Below, one piece after another: positions 1-6,800 of a stretch of 9,650 nt of DNA (position 1 is the stretch's first letter; each line of letters starts with the position of its first letter). A program made the position numbers and the translations under genes. Source of the stretch: CAKSFT01 sp045544615 (GTDB lineage: Bacteria; Bacillota; Clostridia; UBA1381); contig JAZPZI010000011.1 of NCBI GenBank assembly GCA_045544615.1, positions 1 through 9,650 of the forward strand, given 5' to 3'. The notes under the pieces are model-generated. The model worked only from the letters and a program-made list of their open reading frames with translations, was not told the origin of the DNA and did no database searches.

Positions 1-404
1 GTTCCTGCAACAAGTCGGTTTTCACTTGCAGCGATAGCATATAATGTAAGCATGCGAATACGAGGTGCCATATTGTTAAGAGCTGCGTTATTCAATTCAG
101 TTATACCAGCAAGCACCTTAGTCTCGGCTTCTTTTACAGGAGTCAGATCAACAGTTCTTGTTTCAATGCCGTATTTCTGTGCAACCTCTTTTGCATCCAC
201 CGCATCTTCATCATAATTTCGTTTTGTGCTACAAGGCATAATAATTCCAACAGTGTTTTCGCAAGCAGCTTTGCAAAGAATCCCAACCAATGCAGAATCC
301 TTACCTCCGCTATTTCCGTACACAATACCTTTTGCACCACTATCAGCTAATACAGACTTTATGAACTCGACTCTATTTTCAAATTCTGCTTTATAATCTC
401 GCAT
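1..404 (-). CDS. nadE: NAD synthetase, ammonia-dependent type, 3' end cut by the window
   Basis: Amidates nicotinate adenine dinucleotide to NAD using ATP; final step of NAD synthesis. The first 134 residues are visible; the single-domain family is usually about 240-275 residues. The protein starts MRDYKAEFENRVEFIK and has the PP-loop SGGKDS at 32-37 within YGNSGGKDSALVG. The helix NNMAPRIRMLTLYAIAASEN (110-129) with LVAG just before the edge is typical of NadE. There is no nitrilase-like glutaminase domain before the synthetase domain, so free ammonia is the likely donor, unless one is supplied in trans. ATG 404 is the first possible start because a TGA lies directly upstream in the same frame. 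It follows the dapL stop by 5 nt with only a weak AGAAG ribosome-like site (413-417), suggesting coupling to dapL translation. Confidence 0.92.
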   Translation of the reverse strand, partial: MRDYKAEFENRVEFIKSVLADSGAKGIVYGNSGGKDSALVGILCKAACENTVGIIMPCSTKRNYDEDAVDAKEVAQKYGIETRTVDLTPVKEAETKVLAGITELNNAALNNMAPRIRMLTLYAIAASENRLVAG

Positions 405-409
405 TCATA

Positions 410-1600
410 TCACTTCTTTCCAAGCAAACTTACCAAACGATTTGCAGCTTCTACCGTATCTTCCGGACTTCCGAAAGTGGAAAATCTGAAATATCCCTCG
501 CCGCAAGCGCCAAATCCTTCTCCAGGAGTTCCGACAACCTGAATCTCATTTAAGAGATAATCGAAAAACTCCCAGCTTCCCATACCATCCGGACATTTCA
601 TCCAGATATAAGGAGCATTTTTACCACCGCAGTACCATATTCCAAGTTTGTCAAGTGCCTTCATCAGCACCTTTGCATTATTCTTATAAACCTTTATATT
701 ATCATGAATTTGTTTCTGACCTTCGGGGGTAAATACTGCAGCACCGCCTTTTTGAATTATGTATGATACACCATTGGTTTTTGTTGTACGGTTCCTTACC
801 CACATTTCATTAAAATTCATGCCCTGTCTTATAAGCTTTTTGGGAATAACAGTATAACCAAGTCGTGTTCCTGTAAATCCTGCTGTTTTTGACAGTGAAC
901 AAATTTCAATTGCACAGGTTTCTGCTCCATCTAATTCAAAAATGCTGTGAGGCAAACTTTCATCTTCTATAAACGCCTCATAAGCCGCATCAAAAAGAAT
1001 TACAGAGCCATTTTCATTTGCAAAATCCACCCAAGCCTGAAGCTGATTACGGCTGAACACTGCACCTGTCGGATTGTTCGGAGAACAAATATATAAAATA
1101 TCCGCCTTAACCTCTTCGGATGGTGATGGCAAAAATCCATTATCTTTTCCCGAGGCAAGATGTACTATTTTTCTGCCTGCCATAACATTTGCATCAACAT
1201 ATGCAGGATATGCAGGCTCGATTACAAGTGCAGAGCTGCCTCGGTCAAAAAGATCGAGAATATCACCAAGTTCGTCACTTGCACCGCTGGACACAAACAC
1301 TTCATCGGTTGATACTGTTACTCCTCTGTCGGCATAGTATTTTGCGATGGTTTCACGAAGGAAGGTAGCTCCGCATTCGGGCATATAGCCGTGAAAATTT
1401 TCTTTCTTCGCCTGATCGTCAACTGCTTCATGCAGTGCACGAATTACAGCATCGCAAAGCGGAAGTGATACATCGCCGATGCCCATACGATAAAGATGCT
1501 TATCGGGATTTGCTGCCAAATATGCCTTTGTCTTCTGTGCAATGTTGTAAAAAAGGTATGAATCCTTTAAGTCTGCGTAATGTGTGTTTGGTGTAATCAT
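410..1600 (-). CDS. dapL: LL-diaminopimelate aminotransferase (somewhat divergent)
   Basis: Predicted PLP enzyme that converts tetrahydrodipicolinate directly to LL-diaminopimelate with glutamate as amino donor, bypassing the acylated intermediates of the DapD/DapC/DapE route. The 396 residues are a fold type I class I/II aminotransferase: SPNNPTGA (173-180), FDAAYEAF (203-210) with Asp204 and Tyr207, the PLP lysine Lys238 in SLSKTAGFTGTR, and carboxylate-binding Arg372 in GYFRFSTF. Family-typical DapL segments include RMGIGDVSLPL (38-48), YVDANVMAG (134-142), TNGVSYIIQ (275-283) and VVGTPGEGFGACGEGY (355-370). Segments usually reading GYGPEQG and SDGAK are GYMPECG (71-77) and SSGAS (104-108) here. 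AAGGAG at 1611-1616 lies 10 nt before the ATG, which overlaps the dapF stop. The neighbouring epimerase gene supports DapL over other aminotransferases. Confidence 0.9.
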   Translation of the reverse strand: MITPNTHYADLKDSYLFYNIAQKTKAYLAANPDKHLYRMGIGDVSLPLCDAVIRALHEAVDDQAKKENFHGYMPECGATFLRETIAKYYADRGVTVSTDEVFVSSGASDELGDILDLFDRGSSALVIEPAYPAYVDANVMAGRKIVHLASGKDNGFLPSPSEEVKADILYICSPNNPTGAVFSRNQLQAWVDFANENGSVILFDAAYEAFIEDESLPHSIFELDGAETCAIEICSLSKTAGFTGTRLGYTVIPKKLIRQGMNFNEMWVRNRTTKTNGVSYIIQKGGAAVFTPEGQKQIHDNIKVYKNNAKVLMKALDKLGIWYCGGKNAPYIWMKCPDGMGSWEFFDYLLNEIQVVGTPGEGFGACGEGYFRFSTFGSPEDTVEAANRLVSLLGKK

Positions 1601-2388
1601 TCTATTACATCTCCTTCGTATATCATTTCTGCCGGTCCCGTCATGGTAACAGAATAGTCCGGCGCTATTTTTATTTTCAGAGTACCACCGTCTAACACAA
1701 CAGATATTTCATCATCAAACGAGCAGTAACCTTGTTTTATTGCTGCCGCAGTCGATGCGCAGGCACCCGTTCCGCAGGCCATTGTCACTCCACTGCCACG
1801 CTCCCATACACGCATTCTAAGAGTGTGCCTGTCTATGACTTCCACAAACTCAACATTTACTCCATCCGGAAAAGCACGATGATGCTCCATTTTAGGCCCT
1901 AACGTCAAAAGCGGTGCTTTTTCAATGTCCGCAACAAAACTGACTGCATGAGGATTGCCCACAGAAACAGGAGTACAGGTGACCTTTTCACCATCTACAT
2001 CAAGCTGTAGATTTTCTGACACCTCGGCTTTTCCCATTCCTACAGATACCGTTTTTACTTTGCCGTTTGAAACATTCAAATCAAGTGTTTTAATGCCCGA
2101 AAGAGTTTCTATTCTGAGGTGCTTTTTGTCTGTATAGCCTTTGTCATATACATACTTTCCGACACAGCGGATGCCATTACCGCACATTTTTGCTTCACTG
2201 CCGTCTGCATTGAATATTCGCATTTTGAAATCTGAAATTTCTGACGGAGAAATATATATCATTCCGTCCGAACCTGCTCCAAAATGGCGTTCAGATAACT
2301 TTATTGACAAATCCTCAATATTTGCAGGCACTTCGCCGTAAACATACAAATAATCATTTCCAAGGCCGTGCATTTTCGTAAAGTGCAT
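1597..2388 (-). CDS. dapF: Diaminopimelate epimerase
   Basis: Interconverts LL- and meso-diaminopimelate, giving the meso form used for peptidoglycan and for lysine; cofactor-independent two-cysteine racemase, cytoplasmic. With the start at 2388 it has 263 residues (E. coli 274) and begins MHFTKMHGLGNDY, the conserved family N-terminus. The two catalytic cysteines are present: Cys69 in NADGSEAKMCGNGIRC (60-75) and Cys205 in WERGSGVTMACGTGA (195-209). GNPHAVSF (144-151) and PDGVNVEF (174-181) are further family motifs. Its ATG shares one base with the stop of the 37-codon gene, and its TGA overlaps the dapL ATG by four bases (ATGA). Lying next to dapL places the two consecutive steps of the aminotransferase route together. 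Confidence 0.97.
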   Translation of the reverse strand: MHFTKMHGLGNDYLYVYGEVPANIEDLSIKLSERHFGAGSDGMIYISPSEISDFKMRIFNADGSEAKMCGNGIRCVGKYVYDKGYTDKKHLRIETLSGIKTLDLNVSNGKVKTVSVGMGKAEVSENLQLDVDGEKVTCTPVSVGNPHAVSFVADIEKAPLLTLGPKMEHHRAFPDGVNVEFVEVIDRHTLRMRVWERGSGVTMACGTGACASTAAAIKQGYCSFDDEISVVLDGGTLKIKIAPDYSVTMTGPAEMIYEGDVIE

Positions 2389-2501
2389 TATCCGTTCCTC
2401 CTTGCTCTGTTGATAAATTTTACTACTGCACAACAAATCAGTCCAAGAAAAGTCCCACCTAAAACAGAACCCACTGTAATTACCGTCTTTTTATTTTTCA
2501 T
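2388..2501 (-). CDS. Small single-helix membrane protein, 37 residues, function unknown
   Basis: I do not recognise the family. The gene fills the only looser junction of the operon. Evidence that it is translated: AAAGGAGG at 2510-2517 stands 8 nt before the ATG and overlaps the carB stop, and its TAA shares one base with the dapF ATG (TAATG). The protein has a basic start MKNKK, then a hydrophobic stretch at about residues 6-27 containing two GxxxG patterns (GSVLG 11-15 and GTFLG 16-20) and adjacent Cys23 and Cys24, and a basic tail KFINRARRNG. This is the layout of a single transmembrane helix with positive charge on both sides, so the orientation is unclear. The two Arg codons AGG AGG near the end also form the dapF ribosome site, so those residues may be constrained by DNA function. 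It could alternatively be a leader that only couples carB translation to dapF. Confidence 0.72.
   Translation of the reverse strand: MKNKKTVITVGSVLGGTFLGLICCAVVKFINRARRNG
2395..2403 (-). promoter_or_regulatory. Ribosome binding site that fixes the dapF start
   Basis: AAGGAGGAA on the minus strand lies 6 nt before the ATG at 2388, inside the last codons of the upstream 37-codon gene. It decides for a 263-residue DapF over an in-frame TTG start at 2436 that would add 16 residues without a visible ribosome site. Confidence 0.88.
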
Positions 2502-2509
2502 TGTGCATA

Positions 2510-2517
2510 CCTCCTTT
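2510..2517 (-). promoter_or_regulatory. Ribosome binding site of the 37-codon gene
   Basis: AAAGGAGG on the minus strand is a near-perfect Shine-Dalgarno sequence and overlaps the carB TAA stop. It is placed 8 nt before the ATG at 2501. A second ATG at 2508 is only 1 nt from the site and gives a five-codon frame, so 2501 is the better start. This site is the main evidence that the small gene is real. Confidence 0.85.
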
Positions 2518-5500
2518 AAGCGTCTATTGTAGATATTCCTATTGTCATTTCCTCAAGAACATCCAGTAAAACCTTTACTGTATCTAATGATGTAAACATT
2601 GTGATATTATTTTCTGTTGCTGTTCTTCTTATTGCAACGCCATCTTCGTAGTGCACACCCGATAGAATGGCACGGGTACATATAACATAGCTGACATATC
2701 CTGCACGAATTGCTTCAAGTATCTCCGTGCTTCCTTCTGAGAGCTTTCTGAGTATTCTTGTTTTAATGCCATGCTTTTTCAAAAACTCTGCCGTTCCGAT
2801 TGTTGCCTCGATATTGAATCCCATATCGTAGAAGCGCTTAACAAGCGGCAGGGCCTCTTCTTTATCCTCATCGGCAAGCGTTACAACAACCGTTCCGTAA
2901 TTTTGAAGCTTCATTCCCGAAGCCGTAAGCGCTTTATACATTGCTCTTGGAAATTTATCATCATATCCGATTGCTTCGCCTGTTGACTTCATTTCCGGTG
3001 AAAGGTATGAATCCATTCCGTTAAGCTTTGAAAATGAGAATGCAGGTGCTTTTACATAATGACGCATTTTTTCGTCAGGATAAACCTCTGTTACACCTTG
3101 CTCTTTAAGGCTTTTTCCAAGGATAACCAAAGTTGCAATATCTGCAAGGCTGTAGCCTGTGGATTTTGAAAGAAATGGCACCGTTCTTGAAGAACGCGGA
3201 TTTACTTCGATGATATAAACATTTTCTTTTTCATCCACAATGAACTGAATATTGAAAAGTCCGATAATACCAATGCCAAGTCCTAATTTTTCGGTATAAT
3301 CAAGAATTGTTTCCTTGACCTTTTTGGATACGCTGTATGTGGGATAAACACTTATTGAGTCGCCGCTGTGAACTCCAGTTCTTTCAACAAGCTCCATAAT
3401 ACCCGGAACAAATACTGACTTGCCATCGCATATAGCATCCACTTCAAGCTCCTTGCCCCTGATATATTTATCAACCAAAACCGGCTTATCTTCGTCAATT
3501 TCTACGGCAGTTTTAAGATAGTGGCGAAGAGCTTCTTCTTTAGCAACAATCTGCATAGCACGTCCGCCTAATACAAAGCTTGGTCTTACAAGTACGGGAT
3601 AGCCAATTTCTTCCGCCGCCTTTATCCCATCTTCTATGTTCGTAACTGCACGTCCGGGCGGTTGTGGGATACCAAGCTCTTTTAACAGTTTTTCAAAAGC
3701 ATCTCTGTTCTCAGCTTTATCTATTGCTGCACAGTCTGTACCGATAATTTTTACACCTCTGTCATACAATGGCTGTGCAAGATTTACCGCAGTTTGCCCT
3801 CCAAGGGTTACAATTACACCCTCTGCATTTTCTAATTCAATAATATTCATTACATCTTCAGGTGTCAGCGGTTCAAAATAGAGCTTATCACTCGTTGTAT
3901 AATCAGTTGAAACTGTTTCGGGATTGTTATTTATAATAATTGCCTCGAAACCGGCTGCCTTAATTGTTTTAACGGCATGTACTGTTGAATAGTCAAATTC
4001 CACACCCTGACCGATTCTGATAGGACCCGAGCCAAGAACGATTACCTTTTTCTTATCCGATACCTTTGATTCATTTTCGCCCTCGTAGGTTGAATAGAAG
4101 TATGGAATATAGCTGTCAAATTCTGATGCACAGGTGTCAATCATTTTATATACAGGCATAATGCATGCTTCTTTTCTTGTTTTAAATACTTCATTTTCAG
4201 GTTTGTTCCACAACAGTGCAATTTCCTTATCTGAAAATCCCATTTTCTTTGCTTTTATAAGTTCATCTGTATTCCCAACAGAATATTTTAACGCTCCTTC
4301 TTCATCAATGATGTTTTTTAGCTTTCTAATGAAGAATCTGTCAATCTGTGTGTTTTTGCAAATCGTATCAATTTCTATACCTTTGCGAAGTAATTCTGCT
4401 ATAGCATAAATTCTGTCATCAGTTCCGATTTTGATGTAATCGAGCAGGTCTGCAACCGATATTTCATCAAACTTTTTGTGATGCAAATGCCATATACCGA
4501 TTTCCAATGAACGAATTGCTTTTAAAAGACTTTCTTCAAATGTTCTTCCAATTGACATCACCTCGCCGGTCGCCTTCATCTGTGTTCCAAGCTTGTTGTT
4601 TGCATCGGTAAATTTATCAAAAGGAAATCTCGGCATTTTTGTTACCACATAGTCAAGAGTGGGTTCAAAGGATGCAGGTGTGTTCGCTATTCTGATTTCG
4701 TCAAGTGTCATACCCACACCGATTTTTGCCGATACCCTTGCAATCGGATATCCGCTTGCCTTTGAGGCGAGTGCCGATGAACGGGATACTCTCGGATTTA
4801 CCTCTATCAAATAATACTGAAATGATTTTGGATCAAGTGCAAACTGAACATTGCAGCCGCCTTCGATTTTAAGAGCACGGATAATTTTAAGTGCGCTGTC
4901 ACGAAGCATATGATATTCCTTATTTGTTAGTGTCTGCGAAGGACACACAACAATAGAATCACCCGTATGAATACCGACAGGATCAAGATTTTCCATATTA
5001 CAGATAGTAATTGCTGTATCGTTGGAATCTCTTATTACCTCGTATTCGATTTCCTTAAAGCCTTTAATACTCTTTTCGATTAAAACCTGATGGACAGGTG
5101 AAAGACTAAGCGCATTTTTCATTATCTGCAAAAACTCTTCCTCATTGTCTGCAAAGCCGCCGCCTGTTCCACCGAGAGTGAATGCAGGTCGAAGCACAAC
5201 GGGATAACCTATTTCTTTTGCAACCTTCAATCCTTCTTCCATAGAATTTGCAATATCCGAAGGAAGCACAGGCTCTCCAAGGCTTTCACAAAGCTCCTTG
5301 AACAATTCTCTGTCCTCGGCTCTTTCAATACTTTCACTCTTTGTTCCTAAAAGCTCGGTACGGCATTCTTTCAATATGCCTTTCTTTTCGAGCTGCATAG
5401 CAAGATTAAGACCCGTCTGACCGCCTATTCCCGGCAAGATTGCATCCGGTCTTTCATGTCTGATAATTTTTGCGATGTATTCAAGATTAAGAGGCTCCAT

Positions 5501-5695
5501 ATAAACCTTATCTGCAACTGTAGTGTCTGTCATAATTGTTGCAGGATTTGAATTGCAAAGTATAACCTCATAACCCTCTTCACGAAGTGCAAGACAGGCT
5601 TGTGTGCCTGCATAGTCAAATTCTGCAGCCTGACCGATTACAATAGGACCGGAACCGATAACGAGAACTTTTTTTATATCTTGTCTTTTAGGCAT
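2516..5695 (-). CDS. carB: Carbamoyl-phosphate synthase large subunit
   Basis: Makes carbamoyl phosphate from bicarbonate, two ATP and the ammonia delivered by CarA. The 1059 residues fit the family (about 1070). Two homologous synthetase halves are clear: the first starts with VIGSGPIVIGQAAEFDYAG (12-30) and has ATP-grasp motifs RPAFTLGGTGGG (169-180) and LIEVNPRVSRSSA (296-308). The second starts VLGSGPIRIGQGVEFDYS (553-570) and has RPSFVLGGRAM (704-714) and IIEVNPRSSRT (828-838). The C-terminal MGS-like allosteric domain runs from about 935. Compared with E. coli, Lys945, Thr965, Thr968 and Lys984 match effector-site residues, but Cys1006 stands where E. coli has Asn1015. AAGGGAG at 5705-5711, inside the end of carA, lies 9 nt before the ATG. 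The TAA stop is overlapped by the ribosome site of the next small gene. Confidence 0.97.
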   Translation of the reverse strand: MPKRQDIKKVLVIGSGPIVIGQAAEFDYAGTQACLALREEGYEVILCNSNPATIMTDTTVADKVYMEPLNLEYIAKIIRHERPDAILPGIGGQTGLNLAMQLEKKGILKECRTELLGTKSESIERAEDRELFKELCESLGEPVLPSDIANSMEEGLKVAKEIGYPVVLRPAFTLGGTGGGFADNEEEFLQIMKNALSLSPVHQVLIEKSIKGFKEIEYEVIRDSNDTAITICNMENLDPVGIHTGDSIVVCPSQTLTNKEYHMLRDSALKIIRALKIEGGCNVQFALDPKSFQYYLIEVNPRVSRSSALASKASGYPIARVSAKIGVGMTLDEIRIANTPASFEPTLDYVVTKMPRFPFDKFTDANNKLGTQMKATGEVMSIGRTFEESLLKAIRSLEIGIWHLHHKKFDEISVADLLDYIKIGTDDRIYAIAELLRKGIEIDTICKNTQIDRFFIRKLKNIIDEEGALKYSVGNTDELIKAKKMGFSDKEIALLWNKPENEVFKTRKEACIMPVYKMIDTCASEFDSYIPYFYSTYEGENESKVSDKKKVIVLGSGPIRIGQGVEFDYSTVHAVKTIKAAGFEAIIINNNPETVSTDYTTSDKLYFEPLTPEDVMNIIELENAEGVIVTLGGQTAVNLAQPLYDRGVKIIGTDCAAIDKAENRDAFEKLLKELGIPQPPGRAVTNIEDGIKAAEEIGYPVLVRPSFVLGGRAMQIVAKEEALRHYLKTAVEIDEDKPVLVDKYIRGKELEVDAICDGKSVFVPGIMELVERTGVHSGDSISVYPTYSVSKKVKETILDYTEKLGLGIGIIGLFNIQFIVDEKENVYIIEVNPRSSRTVPFLSKSTGYSLADIATLVILGKSLKEQGVTEVYPDEKMRHYVKAPAFSFSKLNGMDSYLSPEMKSTGEAIGYDDKFPRAMYKALTASGMKLQNYGTVVVTLADEDKEEALPLVKRFYDMGFNIEATIGTAEFLKKHGIKTRILRKLSEGSTEILEAIRAGYVSYVICTRAILSGVHYEDGVAIRRTATENNITMFTSLDTVKVLLDVLEEMTIGISTIDA

Positions 5696-6785
5696 TTTCT
5701 TTTTCTCCCTTCATCAGTTCAATAAATTCATCAAATAAATATGTGCTGTCCTGCGGTCCGGGTGCACTTTCGGGATGATATTGCACAGAAAAAACCTTAT
5801 CTTTTCTGCATTCAACCCCTTCAACCGTATTGTCAAGTAAATTTATATGTGTAATCTCTAAATCGGTATCCAGAATGCTGTCTTTTTCTACAGCATAGGA
5901 ATGATTTTGAGAAGTGATTTCAATTTTATTTGTTTTTAAATTTCGTACCGGATGATTGCCGCCACGGTGTCCAAATTTAAGTTTATATGTTTTTGCTCCG
6001 TAGGAAAGTGCAATAATCTGATGTCCAAGACAGATTCCGAATATAGGATATCTGCCTTTCAGTTTTTTAATGGTTTCAACTGTTTCAGGAACATCCGTAG
6101 GATCTCCGGGACCGTTTGAAATAAACACACCGTCAGGACTAAAACTTTCTATCTCCTCGGCTGTCGTATTCCACGGAACAACCGTGACGGAGCATTCTCT
6201 GTTTTGAAGAGAACGCAGAATATTTTGTTTCATACCGCAGTCTATTGCTACAACATGGTACTTTTTATTTTCCGTAGGAAAATATCCTGTTTTTGGTCTG
6301 CTTACTTTTGAAACTGCGTCTTTTGGTATTTCAGTATTTCTCAATATTTCAAGTCCTTGCCGGAGTGTTGTGCCGATTCCTGTAATCAACACCTTACGGC
6401 TTCCCAAATCACGGATAGAGCGTGTAATTTGTCTTGTATCAACTCCGTATATACCGGGAATATGATATTTTTTCATTGTTTGAGACAGGCTCTCAACACT
6501 TCGGAAATTTGAAGGTTCATCATTATATTCACGAACAATGAGTGCTCCGATTGTTGGTGTTTTCGTTTCAAAATCATCTTCACAGATTCCATAATTTCCA
6601 ATCAAAGGATAGGTCATAACAACAGCCTGATAGGTGTATGACGGATCTGATACAATTTCCTGATAACCTACCATTGAAGTATTGAAAACAATTTCACATA
6701 CTTTATCTGACAAGTCACCAAAAGCAAACCCCTCATATTCACTCCCGTCCTCTAAAATTATTTTTCTGTTAAATTTTTCTGCCAT
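5688..6785 (-). CDS. carA: Carbamoyl-phosphate synthase small (glutaminase) subunit
   Basis: Hydrolyses glutamine and channels ammonia to CarB for carbamoyl phosphate, the precursor of pyrimidines and arginine. The 365 residues are normal for the family. The N-terminal CPSase domain has LEDGSEYEGFAFG (11-23), FNTSMVGYQEIVSDPSY (34-50) and GVDTRQITRSIRD (114-126). The C-terminal class I amidotransferase domain has ISNGPGDP (222-229), GICLGHQ with nucleophile Cys252, and QYHPE with His337 and Glu339. The start lies 15 nt after the purF stop; GAGGG/TGAGGG at 6792-6797 is a reasonable ribosome site 6 nt before the ATG. The last codons overlap the carB start by 8 nt. This is the usual carAB arrangement, but here it directly follows pyrG and purF rather than other pyr or arg genes. 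Both subunits are cytoplasmic. Confidence 0.97.
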   Translation of the reverse strand: MAEKFNRKIILEDGSEYEGFAFGDLSDKVCEIVFNTSMVGYQEIVSDPSYTYQAVVMTYPLIGNYGICEDDFETKTPTIGALIVREYNDEPSNFRSVESLSQTMKKYHIPGIYGVDTRQITRSIRDLGSRKVLITGIGTTLRQGLEILRNTEIPKDAVSKVSRPKTGYFPTENKKYHVVAIDCGMKQNILRSLQNRECSVTVVPWNTTAEEIESFSPDGVFISNGPGDPTDVPETVETIKKLKGRYPIFGICLGHQIIALSYGAKTYKLKFGHRGGNHPVRNLKTNKIEITSQNHSYAVEKDSILDTDLEITHINLLDNTVEGVECRKDKVFSVQYHPESAPGPQDSTYLFDEFIELMKGEKENA

Positions 6786-6800
6786 GATGAACCCTCACTT

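Noticed and set aside
393..408. ATG at 408 just before nadE
   Set aside because: It opens a five-codon frame (MNARL then stop) and is not the NadE frame; ATG 404 gives the conserved protein.
2389..2436. Longer DapF starting at an in-frame TTG at 2436
   Set aside because: The extra 16 residues are unlike DapF N-termini, no ribosome site precedes the TTG, and AAGGAGGAA sits correctly before the ATG at 2388.
2476..2483. Palindrome GTAATTAC inside the 37-codon gene as an operator
   Set aside because: Eight bases are expected by chance in AT-rich DNA, and no promoter elements accompany it.
2493..2508. ATG at 2508 as an alternative start after the carB stop
   Set aside because: It gives only five codons before TAA and lies 1 nt from the ribosome site, too close for normal initiation.
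6786..6800. Gap between purF and carA as a site for a terminator or attenuator
   Set aside because: Only 15 nt are available, they contain the carA ribosome site, and no stem followed by a U-run is present.
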